NCBI GenBank assembly: GCA_003162255.1
Contig: PMMJ01000320.1
Span: 1-17,208, forward strand
DNA from: Acidobacteriaceae bacterium
GTDB lineage: Bacteria > Acidobacteriota > Terriglobia > Terriglobales > Acidobacteriaceae
DNA length: 17,208 nt
Reading direction: 5' to 3'
A program made the position numbers and the translations under genes. Of this stretch, positions 8,119 through 16,147 are shown in pieces. The stretch's first letter is position 1; the number at the start of each line of letters is the position of its first letter. Under the pieces are notes generated by a model. It was not told the origin of the DNA and made no database searches. It worked only from the letters and a program-made list of their open reading frames with translations.

Positions 8119-8497
8119 ACGCACGACTCCCCTCACGCAGTTTTTTGTCCACGGGGAAGTGCTCGACTCACTCCCTAGATTGAACGTTAAGTGCAGGTTA
8201 CACAAGATGACCAAGGTCACATACCCGTAAGCTGTCCCCGCGATTGCGAAAAGCGGAATCGCTTCGCGCGAGCGCCCCCCTCCAGTTGAGCCATTCGTCG
8301 AAGTTGCAGGCAATCTGCTGGCGGAACGGCACGCGAAATCGGTAGGATGGTTTGGTAGCGGGAGCGCACCTGCAAACCGGTGTGGGTCCGCGTTCCATGC
8401 TCCATCGCGTGGCGGTTCAACAATTTCCGTCGGATCTCCACCAAGAAGCGTCGAAAAGACTTATGATTTTTATTCGTAAGGAGAGAATCCAGGTTCC
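8119..8497. other. 379-bp divergent intergenic region
   Basis: No protein gene is supported here. It must hold the promoters for the PilZ gene (left) and the efflux operon (right). A TATGAT hexamer at 8462-8467 is a possible -10 for the operon, but no good -35 lies 16-18 bases before it. AAGGAGAG at 8478-8485 and AGG at 8491 precede the operon start. An imperfect hairpin is formed by gcgattgcg (8240-8248) and cggaatcgc (8254-8262). The stretch 8341-8405 looks like a degenerate tRNA. No palindromic operator for a TetR- or MarR-type regulator was convincing. Confidence 0.5.
8341..8405 (+). pseudogene. Degenerate tRNA-like stretch
   Basis: The order of elements recalls a tRNA: ttTGGTAGc...GAGCGC resembles a D-arm, GCACC (8366-8370) pairs with GGTGT (8379-8383) around TGCAAACC like an anticodon arm, and GTTCCAT recalls a T-loop. 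The reverse strand reads GTRTHTGLQVRSRYQ, the type of phrase seen in false ORFs opposite tRNA genes. But the anticodon loop is 8 bases, the acceptor arm does not pair, and the T-stem is missing, so it is not a working tRNA. It may be chance. Confidence 0.22.
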
Positions 8498-9964
8498 ATG
8501 TCTTCTGCAGACCGTCTCAACCGCCAATTACAGTGCCACTGCGCATTGCTCTTGCGGATCATCTTTCTGATTGCATCAATCGCCATCTTTCAAGTGGCGC
8601 TATGCGCCCAGAGTTCAATTCCGGCTGCCGTGCAGGTTCCAACCTCGGCGCAGAATCCAGTGTTTGGCAGTGTGCCGGACGCCAAGCCCACCCCCGGAGT
8701 TCTGCCGCTAACCTTCAGCGACGCCATCGAGCGGGCTTTGCGCCAGAACCTGGCTGGTCTTCTATCGGAGTACAACACCATCGAGGCGCGGGGACAGAAG
8801 TGGCAGCAACTCAGCGCCCTGCTTCCGAACGTCAACGGGGATGTCCAGGAGGTCAGACAGAAGTTGAGCACGGAATCGGAAGGCTTTACCGCCAAGCTGC
8901 TTCCTGGTATTCCTCCCATCATCGGTCCCTACTCCTTTTTTGACGTGCGCGCCTCGGCCACGCAACGGGTCTTCGACTGGCAGGCAATCCAGAGATACCG
9001 TTCTTCCGTGATCGGCGAAAGCGTAGCTAAGTTCAATCTGAAAGATGCACGTGACCTGGTCGTGCTCGCGACCGGCAACGCCTATCTGCAGGCGATTGCC
9101 GGGGTGGCACGTGTGGAAACCGCACAAGCGCAGGTGGAGTCGGCGCGCGCGCTCTACCAGAAGGCGGTTGCGCAACAACAGGCCGGCGTGGCTCCGGCCA
9201 TCGACACACTACGGGCGCAGGTTGAATACCAGGCCCGTCAACAACAGCTGATCGTGGCCACGAATGACTTCGCCAAGCAGAAGATCTCGCTAGCACGCGT
9301 GATTGGACTCGCGTCTGGCCAGGAATTCGAATTGGCCGATAAAGCTCCCTATGAGGCTTTCCCCGTCCCCGATCTGGAAACCAGTTTGCAGCGCGCGTAC
9401 TCTCTGCGCTCCGATTACAAAGCGGCGCGCGATCGTCTGGTTGCCGCGCAACTGGAGCGCAGCGCCGCCACTGCCGGATATTTTCCCACCATCGATATGG
9501 CGGTAAACTTTGGCGAGATCGGAGCGGCTCCCGGCGATGTGCTTCCTACGTACGCGGTCGTCGGCACGCTGAACATTCCGATCTTCCAGGGTGGCAGGGT
9601 TCATGGAGATGTGCTGAAGGCCGAAGCCAGCTTGCGACAGGCGGAGGCGCAGATGGCGGACGTCCGCGCTCAGATCGATCAAGATATCCGCAACGCCCTG
9701 CTCGACCTCAAGTCGTCCAGCGATCAGGTGGAAGTCGCCCAGAGTTCGGTGAATCTTGCCGAGCAGGCGCTCACCCAATCGCAGGACCGTTTCTCCGCCG
9801 GGGTCACCGACAACCTGGAAGTGGTTCAGGCGCAGGAGGCGGTGGCGGCTGCGCACGAGAGTTTGATCTCGAGCCTTTATCTTAATAATTTCGCCAAAGT
9901 TTCCTTTGCCCGAGCCCTGGGGCGCGCCGAAGAGGGCGTCCGCGAATACTTGAAAGGGAAGTAA
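8498..9964 (+). CDS. TolC-family outer membrane efflux channel
   Basis: 488 residues, normal for the family. It would form the trimeric beta-barrel and alpha-helical tunnel through which the adaptor and pump encoded next expel substrate. The N terminus has a hydrophobic segment (about 17-36) ending LCAQSS, a probable signal peptidase I site. Two outer membrane efflux protein repeats follow: LTFSDAIERALRQN at about 71-84 opens the first, LETSLQRAYSLRSDYKAARD opens the second, and each is followed by long Ala/Gln-rich coiled-coil helices (AQAQVESARALYQKAVAQQQ; QSSVNLAEQALTQSQDRF). The conserved turn SAGVTDNLEVVQAQ near the C terminus is typical. First gene of a three-gene operon; the next start is 3 bases after its stop. 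Substrate is unknown. Confidence 0.93.
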   Translation: MSSADRLNRQLQCHCALLLRIIFLIASIAIFQVALCAQSSIPAAVQVPTSAQNPVFGSVPDAKPTPGVLPLTFSDAIERALRQNLAGLLSEYNTIEARGQKWQQLSALLPNVNGDVQEVRQKLSTESEGFTAKLLPGIPPIIGPYSFFDVRASATQRVFDWQAIQRYRSSVIGESVAKFNLKDARDLVVLATGNAYLQAIAGVARVETAQAQVESARALYQKAVAQQQAGVAPAIDTLRAQVEYQARQQQLIVATNDFAKQKISLARVIGLASGQEFELADKAPYEAFPVPDLETSLQRAYSLRSDYKAARDRLVAAQLERSAATAGYFPTIDMAVNFGEIGAAPGDVLPTYAVVGTLNIPIFQGGRVHGDVLKAEASLRQAEAQMADVRAQIDQDIRNALLDLKSSSDQVEVAQSSVNLAEQALTQSQDRFSAGVTDNLEVVQAQEAVAAAHESLISSLYLNNFAKVSFARALGRAEEGVREYLKGK

Positions 9965-9967
9965 CCA

Positions 9968-11284
9968 ATGGTGGAACCGACCAGCAGCGTTGTAGCCGAG
10001 CCCAAACCGCAACCGGAGGCGCCGGCGCCGCAGCCGCAGTCTCCGGCTGACAGCGAAGCCCTCTATCAGAGGCGGCCGGCGTTTTTGAACCATCCGCACA
10101 CGAGGGTTGGATTCATTCTCGCCGGCCTCGTGATTCTGATTGCTGTTTTCTTTTTGTGGCGCTACTTCGCCAGCTACGAATCCACTGACGACGCGCAGGT
10201 CGACGGCCACGTCAACTCCGTGAGCGCGCGCGTCGGCGGCCATGTAATCAAGCTCAACGTGCAAGACAACCAATACGTGGAAAAAGGCACGGTGCTGGTG
10301 GAGATCGACCCTGCCGACTACGAAGTCGCCGTCGCCCAGGCGCGCGCCATATACGCCGACGCCCAGGCCCAGGCCGCAGCCGCCGGCATTAACGTCCCCA
10401 TCACCAACGTGAGCACGTCGAGCCAGGTGAGCGGCGCCCAGGCCGGCGTCTCCATGGCGAAGGCTGGAATCGCAGCTGCCCGCCAGCAACTGGAAGCGGC
10501 CAGGTCGCAGGTCGTGGAAGCGGAAGCGAACAACACCAAAGCGCAGAATGATCTTGTCCGCTACAAGCAGCTGATCGACAAGCAGGAAATTTCACAACAG
10601 CAGTACGATCAAGCCGTCGCCGGCGCCCAGGCTGCCGCCGCAACCGTGCAAGCGGCGCGCGCCCGCGCCGACGCTTTTGCGTCCCAGATTGAACAAGCGC
10701 AGAGCAGACTGCAACAGGCCGGCGCCGATCTGCGCACCGCTGACACCGCGCCGCAAACCATGCGTGTCACGCGCGCCCGCGCCCTTTCCGCCGAAGCCAA
10801 TGCCGATCGCAGAAAGGCCGAATTGGATCAGGCGGAACTGAATCTCCAGTACACCAAAGTGATTGCGCCGGTCAGTGGAGCCGTCAGTAATCGCACGGTG
10901 GAGGTTGGTCAAAACGTGCAGCCCGGCCAGGAGATGATGAAGGTCATCCCGCTCGAGGAGGGGGATCTCTGGGTCACGGCGAACTTCAAGGAGACGCAGC
11001 TCGCGAAGATGAAGCCCGGTTTGCCGGCTGAGATTGCGGTGGATGCGACCGGGAAGACCTACAAGGGGCGTGTCGATTCCATCGCCGGCGCCAGCGGCGC
11101 GCGCTTCAGCCTGCTGCCTCCCGAGAACGCCACCGGCAACTTCGTCAAGGTCGTGCAGCGCGTGCCGGTGAAGATCGTGCTGGCCGCGGGACAGCGCGAC
11201 CCGCAACGGCCCCTGCGCGCGGGCCTCAACGTGGTCGTCACCGTGGATACCGGCGCGCCACCGGCCGCCACAACCCAACCCTGA
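9968..11284 (+). CDS. emrA: HlyD/EmrA-family periplasmic adaptor
   Basis: 438 residues. It links the inner-membrane DHA2 pump to the outer-membrane channel. A Pro/Gln-rich cytoplasmic leader (1-45) precedes one membrane helix (about 47-66). ESTDDAQVDGHVNSVSARVGG and YVEKGTVLVEIDPADY (about 71-118) form the first half of the lipoyl-like domain; long Ala/Gln coiled-coil helices fill about 120-290; LQYTKVIAPVSGAVSNRTVE and VGQNVQPGQEMMKVIP complete the domain; a beta-barrel with SLLPPENATGNFVKVVQRVP follows. The start lies 3 bases after the TolC stop. GC content rises sharply within the gene from about 11,040 onward (about 50-58% before 10,920, about 67-77% after), so its 3' end may have another origin than its 5' end even though the reading frame is intact. 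Confidence 0.93.
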   Translation: MVEPTSSVVAEPKPQPEAPAPQPQSPADSEALYQRRPAFLNHPHTRVGFILAGLVILIAVFFLWRYFASYESTDDAQVDGHVNSVSARVGGHVIKLNVQDNQYVEKGTVLVEIDPADYEVAVAQARAIYADAQAQAAAAGINVPITNVSTSSQVSGAQAGVSMAKAGIAAARQQLEAARSQVVEAEANNTKAQNDLVRYKQLIDKQEISQQQYDQAVAGAQAAAATVQAARARADAFASQIEQAQSRLQQAGADLRTADTAPQTMRVTRARALSAEANADRRKAELDQAELNLQYTKVIAPVSGAVSNRTVEVGQNVQPGQEMMKVIPLEEGDLWVTANFKETQLAKMKPGLPAEIAVDATGKTYKGRVDSIAGASGARFSLLPPENATGNFVKVVQRVPVKIVLAAGQRDPQRPLRAGLNVVVTVDTGAPPAATTQP

Positions 11285-11296
11285 CGGACGCGCACC

Positions 11297-12868
11297 GTGC
11301 CCGGCACCCTGGACGATTCGACCCCCGCCATCAACCCGTGGCTCGTCGCGCTGGCGGTGATGCTCGGCACGTTCATGGAGGTGCTCGACACCACCATCAC
11401 GAACGTCGCCCTGCCGCATATCGCCGGCAGCCTGTCCGCGGGCGTGGACGAGAGCACCTGGGTCCTGAGCAGCTATCTGGTGTCGAACGCGATTGTCCTG
11501 CCGGCCTCCGGTTGGCTCGCCCTGCGCTTCGGCCGCAAGCGCTTCCTGATGACCTGCATCGTCCTGTTCACGCTCAGCTCGCTGGCGTGCGGCGTGGCCA
11601 CCAGCCTGACGATGCTCATCGTCTGCCGCGTGCTCCAGGGACTTGGGGGCGGGGCGCTCCAGCCCATCTCGCAGGCCATTCTGCTCGAGAGCTTCCCGCG
11701 CCGCCTGCACGGCATGGCCAACGCGGTGTTCGGCGTCGGCGTGGTCATCGCGCCGATCATCGGGCCGACGCTCGGCGGCTGGCTGACCGACAACTACTCG
11801 TGGCGTTGGTGCTTCTACATCAACCTGCCCGTCGGTGTGCTCGCGCTGCTGCTGATCCAGAGCTTCGTCTTTGACCCGCACTACATCCGCCAGCGCCGGC
11901 CTGCGCGAATCGATTACATTGGGCTGGGTCTGCTGGCGGTCGGCCTCGGCTGCCTACAGATCGTGCTGGACAAGGGACAGCGCGAGGACTGGTTCGAGTC
12001 GGCCTGGCTGATGAAGTTCGCCGTCGTCGCCGCGGTCGCGTTGGTGCTGCTGGTCGTGTGGGAGCTGCGCGTGGCCCATCCCATCGTGGACCTGCGCGCC
12101 CTGCGCGATCGCAACCTGGCGCTGGGCGTGCTGATGATGTTCGGCTTCGGCGCCGCCCTCTACGGCAGCACCGTGCTCTACCCGATCCTGCTGCAAACCT
12201 TGCTCGGTTACACCGCCATGCTCAGCGGGCTCGCCCTCTCGCCCGGCGGCATCGCCACGCTGATCTGCATGCCGATCTGCGGCCGGCTCATCGGCCGGAT
12301 CGACGCCCGCGCGCTGATCGCGTGCGGCTTCGTGACCTGCGCCACCGCGCTCTTCTGGATGTCGGGCTTCAACCTGCAAATGGCGTTCAGTAACGCCGTC
12401 TGGCCGCGCGTGCTGCTGGGCATGGGGCTGGCGTTCACCTTCGTGCCGCTGACGACCGTGACGTTCGCCACGATCTCCCGCGAGACGATGGGCAACGCCA
12501 CCGGCATCTACAACCTCATGCGCAACCTCGGCGGCAGTGCCGGCATCGCCGTGGTCACGACGCTGCTGGCCCGCCGGGCGCAGTTTCACCAATCGGTCCT
12601 GGTGGCGCACGTCAACGCCTACAACCCGGGCGTCAACAGCGCGCTCCAGCAGATCGGGCAAATCCTCCAGACGGCCGTCCCGCCCGCCCCCGTCGTCGCC
12701 CCGCCGACGGCCCTCGCTCTGCTCTACGGCGAGGTCCAGCGCCAGACCACCATGCAGGCCGTCGTCGACGTCTTCTGGCTCCTGGGCGTCGTCCTGGCCG
12801 TCATGCTCGTCGGCCTGTTCTTCCTGCGGCGCCCCACCCACGGCGAGCCGATGACGCCGGGGCACTGA
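11297..12868 (+). CDS. emrB: DHA2-family 14-helix drug/H+ antiporter (EmrB type)
   Basis: 523 residues, as expected for 14-TMS major facilitator pumps driven by proton import. Family marks are motif D1 LDTTITNVALPHIAG (30-44), motif A GWLALRFGRKR (72-82) in the first cytoplasmic loop, motif B RVLQGLGGGALQPISQA (111-127), and antiporter motif C GVVIAPIIGPTLGG (148-161). The stretch SWRWCFYINLPVG (168-180) is typical of the EmrB branch. It starts with GTG 12 bases after emrA; GGACG overlapping the emrA stop is a weak ribosome-binding site. It would pass substrates to EmrA and the TolC protein. GC is much higher than in the first two genes (44 of 60 bases at 12,061-12,120), so codon use does not match the operon front. 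Family call is firm; substrate unknown. Confidence 0.94.
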   Translation: MPGTLDDSTPAINPWLVALAVMLGTFMEVLDTTITNVALPHIAGSLSAGVDESTWVLSSYLVSNAIVLPASGWLALRFGRKRFLMTCIVLFTLSSLACGVATSLTMLIVCRVLQGLGGGALQPISQAILLESFPRRLHGMANAVFGVGVVIAPIIGPTLGGWLTDNYSWRWCFYINLPVGVLALLLIQSFVFDPHYIRQRRPARIDYIGLGLLAVGLGCLQIVLDKGQREDWFESAWLMKFAVVAAVALVLLVVWELRVAHPIVDLRALRDRNLALGVLMMFGFGAALYGSTVLYPILLQTLLGYTAMLSGLALSPGGIATLICMPICGRLIGRIDARALIACGFVTCATALFWMSGFNLQMAFSNAVWPRVLLGMGLAFTFVPLTTVTFATISRETMGNATGIYNLMRNLGGSAGIAVVTTLLARRAQFHQSVLVAHVNAYNPGVNSALQQIGQILQTAVPPAPVVAPPTALALLYGEVQRQTTMQAVVDVFWLLGVVLAVMLVGLFFLRRPTHGEPMTPGH

Positions 12869-12974
12869 TCGGGCGCCTGACAGGTCACGCTCCGCCGCGT
12901 CACACGTGTACCACATGGCGCCAGCGGTGCCCGTGAGTCGATCGGTGGATTCGCGGCCCGAGCGGTGCGGGCTC

Positions 12975-13514
12975 TCACGGCCCCTCCAATAGCCCCGTTC
13001 TTGCGCGATGGCCGCACTCGGGGCATCGGCCACTCAGATTTCCGGTCAGGTCGTACCCGCATTCTCGACAATGTCCTGGCTTTGCGGTCCGACGGCCTCG
13101 GTACAAGAGGTAGGCGGTGGGCATGGCAACGATGACCGATGGAATCCAGGAGGGAACGAACAGAATGCCGAAGGGCTTGCCGCCACTGATGTACGGTGTC
13201 CATCGGAGGCTTTGATACTGGGCGCGGGGCGTCCAGAAGTTGCGGAACCACTCGGGGCCGCTGACCCTTGGACCGAATAGTCCGGGGCCAGGCCAATAAG
13301 CGTTTTTGTCGGTAACCCAGAAGAACAGTAGGCCCCCCTGACCCGTAGCAACCGCGCAGTTCCAACCACTGATCGGCCAGACAGGCACGCAACTCCGCGT
13401 CAAGAGTGGCACTGCCAGGACGAGCATGCACATTACCAACCCCGACCATTCTGCCACTCGACAGAATCCGGACGCGGATCGCACGCCGCCGTCCTGTCTT
13501 GCGAGCGCGACCAC
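12975..13514 (-). CDS. Two-helix membrane protein with C-terminal zinc ribbon
   Basis: 179 residues. Residues 24-39 and 117-138 are membrane helices, with an aromatic-rich loop between them (about 40-116) that would face outward. After the second helix comes an Arg/Lys stretch and a four-cysteine zinc ribbon, C149-x2-C152 and C164-x2-C167, in HCRECGYDLTGNLSGRCPEC. I know this ribbon as a very frequent C-terminal tail of membrane proteins in Planctomycetota; its role is not established. The start is GTG at 13514, chosen because GGGGAG lies 6 bases upstream and the frame matches. It begins 39 bases after the stop of the FG-GAP gene on the same strand, so they probably share a transcript. The loop shows no domain that I recognise. 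Confidence 0.8.
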   Translation of the reverse strand: MVALARQDGGVRSASGFCRVAEWSGLVMCMLVLAVPLLTRSCVPVWPISGWNCAVATGQGGLLFFWVTDKNAYWPGPGLFGPRVSGPEWFRNFWTPRAQYQSLRWTPYISGGKPFGILFVPSWIPSVIVAMPTAYLLYRGRRTAKPGHCRECGYDLTGNLSGRCPECGHRARTGLLEGP

Positions 13515-13553
13515 GTTCCACTCCCCATTCTGGTGATAGAAGAACCGGCGGCC

Positions 13554-15989
13554 TCACTGCCCCGGATACACAATCACCCGGTCGTGGACGATCAGGACGA
13601 TGTCGTCGATCCCGTCGCCGGTCACATCGCCGATCAGCATCTCACGCGGCTCGCCGCGGCTGTCCGGGCTCTCGGAAAAACGCCGGCCCTGAAAGACCTG
13701 GAAACGCAGCGCCTGCACGAAGTCGCCGCCCGGCGCCGTCGTCAGGATTTCGAGCGCCGCCTTCCCCATATCGACGACGACCACGTCGCGCACCCCGTCG
13801 TGGTTCAGGTCGCCCACCTCCGCATCCGCCAGGAACGCGTCCTTCGTCTCCGACTCGTACGAGTTCTTCTCGATGAGCGTCGGCGCCGCCTCGTCCGGCG
13901 TCAGCACGGCCAGCTTCGTCGGATCGGCCATCAGGACCGCGGTTTTCCCGTCCTTCCCAATCGGCAGCGCGTTCATCGTCGTCAGCTCGAACGTCCCGAC
14001 CGGCATCGACTGCACGACGCCGTAGGTGTGGTCCTCGCGCCGCTTGAAAACCAGCAAATCCTCCGCCTTGCGGTCGTACATGACGAGCGTGGGACTGCCC
14101 GGCTCGCCCGGCAACGCGGCGATGCCGGTGATGCGGGCGTCGGCGGCCTCCGGGTTGTACTGATCGACCGCGGTCCAGCGGCCGTCACGGATCGTCAGCG
14201 CCCGCACGAAGTTGTCCTGGGCGATGAGCAGCTCGGGCAGGCCGTCGCCGGTGACATCCGCCAGGGCCCAGCCTGCCGCCGCGACCTCCTTCATCATGCC
14301 CGCGCGCCGCTCGGCTCCCGCGAACCGCTCGAACTTGCCGTCCTCGGTTTGCAGAAACGCGATCGGGGCGGCGAAACGCACGAACAGCAGCAGGTCGATG
14401 CGGCCGTCCTGGTTCAAGTCCACGAAACGCAGTGCGGACGGATTGTCGTCGAGATCGCCGACCTCGTACGTGCTCTCCTCGGTCTGACCGATTGCCCGCA
14501 CCACCAGGCTGAACGCACGGTCCTCACGCGTGACGTACGCGAGATGATCCGCCTTGTCGCCGGCATGCAATCCGCCGACCGCGACGACAAACGGCTCGCC
14601 GTGCGCTGCCAGCGGTGCCGGAAACGTCAGGCGCCCGTCCTCATAGTGCGACACGCCGATCGTCTTCTCGTCCGGGCTGACGAGCAGCACTTCCTGCCGG
14701 CCGTCGAGATCGGCGTCCGCGATGCACACGTCGCTCGTCTTCGTGAGCGCGGGAAACGCGGTGCCCGCGCCCAAGCCGGCGGCCTCGCCCTTGAACAGCA
14801 CCATCTGGGCGGCGTCCGGATCGACCGTCACGCAATCGACCCGCCCGTCGCCGTCGATGTCGCCGAGGGCCAGCGGCCGCTGCTTGCTGGTGCTCTTGAT
14901 CGGATACGAATGCAGCCGCTGCACCCATTCGCCCGCGACGCGGCTCTCGCGCGGCAGCTCCCAGCGATACTGCTTTAGCCGGTTCGTCGTGTACTCGACC
15001 CCGTACAGGTCGTCGCCGCCGTGGCCGGACGCCGACTTGGCGACCGTCATGCTCCGCAGCCGCGGAATCTTCACCGGCCGCAGTGCCGCCAGCGTCCCGC
15101 TCTCCTCTTGCAGACAGACGTACACGCCGTAGCGGTCGTCGTCCGCGCCGATGATGAGGTCGTCGCGGCCGTCGCCGTTCACGTCGGCCTTCAGCATGAG
15201 CATCGGGCTCTTGATGCCGTGGACCAGCCGCAGCGGCGGCGCCAGCCCGCCCTTCTCTTTCTGCAGGAAGATCTGGAGCACGTCGGTGCCCAGCAGGGCC
15301 ACGTCGGTCCGCCCGTCGTGGTTGAAATCGCCAGTGGCCATGCAGCCGTAGCGCGGGTTGCCGTCCGGCGCCCGAATCCCCTCGGCCGCCCCGAACCGCC
15401 CGTCGCCCTTACCCGGCAGAATGACGACCTCGCGCGGCTCGCCGAAGAAAACGATGTCCGGGATGCCGTCAGCGGTGAGGTCGGCGATGTCCACCGCCGC
15501 CACCTTGTACGTGACCGGGACGGTAACCGACCGCAGGTGGCCGCGATTGGGAACCTCGTTGCGTTCGAGGGGCCGCGCGTCGTCCGCCGGCGGCGCGTTG
15601 GGATCGGGTTGCAGGAGCAGCTCGAAGCGGCTCTGGTAGCCGTTCCACAGCAGGATGTCGGTCCGCCCGTCGCCGTTCAGATCGGCCAGCCGCAGGTCCG
15701 AGATGCCCGGCTTGAACTTGTAGACCTGAAAGGGGCCGAAGCCGAAGTACTGCGCGAGCTCGGCTTTTTGCACCTCGGTCAGGGGCGGGCCGTTGCCGGC
15801 ACCGTGCGCGAGCAGCTCGGCCTTTTGCACCTCGGTCGGCCTTTGACCCGCCAGACGTCGTGGCGAAGCCCCGCGGTCGCTTTGCGGCTGGTCCGCGTTC
15901 AGCAAACGCGGCGTGTCAAGGGTCAGCGTCGGGCCATTGGCGGCGCTGCACGCAAGCAGCCCGGCCAGCAGCAAGGTCGAAGACATCAT
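13554..15989 (-). CDS. Secreted FG-GAP/VCBS repeat protein, probable lipoprotein
   Basis: 811 residues from the chosen start. ATG 15989 (or the adjacent 15986) opens a signal peptide, STLLLAGLLAC, with C14 as possible lipidation site, though L at -2 is not ideal for a lipobox. GGGAG lies about eight bases upstream. The rest is about ten blade-like repeats, each with a Ca-binding DxNxDGxxD loop: DLNGDGRTD (103-111), then DLTADGIPD, DFNHDGRTD, DVNGDGRDD, DIDGDGRVD, DADLDGRQE, DLNQDGRID, DVTGDGLPE, DLNHDGVRD and DVTGDGIDD. This gives a beta-propeller of the integrin-alpha type, likely outside the cytoplasm and used for binding rather than catalysis. No dockerin, enzyme domain or sorting tail is seen; it ends right after the last repeat. 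The next gene downstream is the zinc-ribbon membrane protein. Confidence 0.88.
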   Translation of the reverse strand: MMSSTLLLAGLLACSAANGPTLTLDTPRLLNADQPQSDRGASPRRLAGQRPTEVQKAELLAHGAGNGPPLTEVQKAELAQYFGFGPFQVYKFKPGISDLRLADLNGDGRTDILLWNGYQSRFELLLQPDPNAPPADDARPLERNEVPNRGHLRSVTVPVTYKVAAVDIADLTADGIPDIVFFGEPREVVILPGKGDGRFGAAEGIRAPDGNPRYGCMATGDFNHDGRTDVALLGTDVLQIFLQKEKGGLAPPLRLVHGIKSPMLMLKADVNGDGRDDLIIGADDDRYGVYVCLQEESGTLAALRPVKIPRLRSMTVAKSASGHGGDDLYGVEYTTNRLKQYRWELPRESRVAGEWVQRLHSYPIKSTSKQRPLALGDIDGDGRVDCVTVDPDAAQMVLFKGEAAGLGAGTAFPALTKTSDVCIADADLDGRQEVLLVSPDEKTIGVSHYEDGRLTFPAPLAAHGEPFVVAVGGLHAGDKADHLAYVTREDRAFSLVVRAIGQTEESTYEVGDLDDNPSALRFVDLNQDGRIDLLLFVRFAAPIAFLQTEDGKFERFAGAERRAGMMKEVAAAGWALADVTGDGLPELLIAQDNFVRALTIRDGRWTAVDQYNPEAADARITGIAALPGEPGSPTLVMYDRKAEDLLVFKRREDHTYGVVQSMPVGTFELTTMNALPIGKDGKTAVLMADPTKLAVLTPDEAAPTLIEKNSYESETKDAFLADAEVGDLNHDGVRDVVVVDMGKAALEILTTAPGGDFVQALRFQVFQGRRFSESPDSRGEPREMLIGDVTGDGIDDIVLIVHDRVIVYPGQ
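15752..15837 (-). repeat. 57-bp-period direct repeat in FG-GAP gene
   Basis: The octapeptide TEVQKAEL occurs at residues 52-59 and 71-78 of the FG-GAP protein. The DNA copies (15752-15780 and 15806-15837) are nearly identical over the part ending ttttgcacctcggtc. This is a recent partial duplication in the linker between signal peptide and propeller. Confidence 0.75.
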
Positions 15990-16045
15990 CAGCGGGCTCC
16001 CGGTTGTCCTCCGCCCACCGGGCGGCGCGGTCGCCCGGATTGTAG

Positions 16046-16073
16046 GGCAGGTCGCGTCCGTCCGCGACCTGCC
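16046..16073. repeat. Inverted repeat, copy 1 (ggcaggtcgcg)
   Basis: ggcaggtcgcg (16046-16056) and cgcgacctgcc (16063-16073) are perfect complements around a 6-base loop. It is preceded by tgtag, as is common for dispersed palindromes. It lies 57 bases upstream of the FG-GAP start. Confidence 0.75.
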
Positions 16074-16147
16074 GTCCCGACTGTGGCGCCCGGCGGCCGG
16101 CGTGCGGCCCCGCTGGTGCGAGAATCCCTGCTCGAACCTGGACCGTC

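Noticed and set aside
8119..8313. Extension of the PilZ protein by 65 residues
   Set aside because: A strong GAGGGGAG precedes the ATG at 8118, and the extra residues have a mixed composition that does not resemble a PilZ partner domain.
8341..8405. Functional tRNA gene
   Set aside because: The acceptor and T-stems do not pair, and the anticodon loop has eight bases. It is kept only as a low-confidence relic.
9290..13033. Long minus-strand open frames opposite the efflux operon (9290-10489, 10592-11881, 11954-13033)
   Set aside because: They are antisense shadows of emrA, emrB and the channel gene, a usual result of high GC at third positions. Their composition (Arg, His, Asp, Gly) is not that of folded proteins.
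12724..13557. Minus-strand frame of 277 codons overlapping the zinc-ribbon gene
   Set aside because: It is in another frame from the zinc-ribbon gene, which has helices, four cysteines in correct spacing and a ribosome-binding site. The 277-codon frame has none of these.
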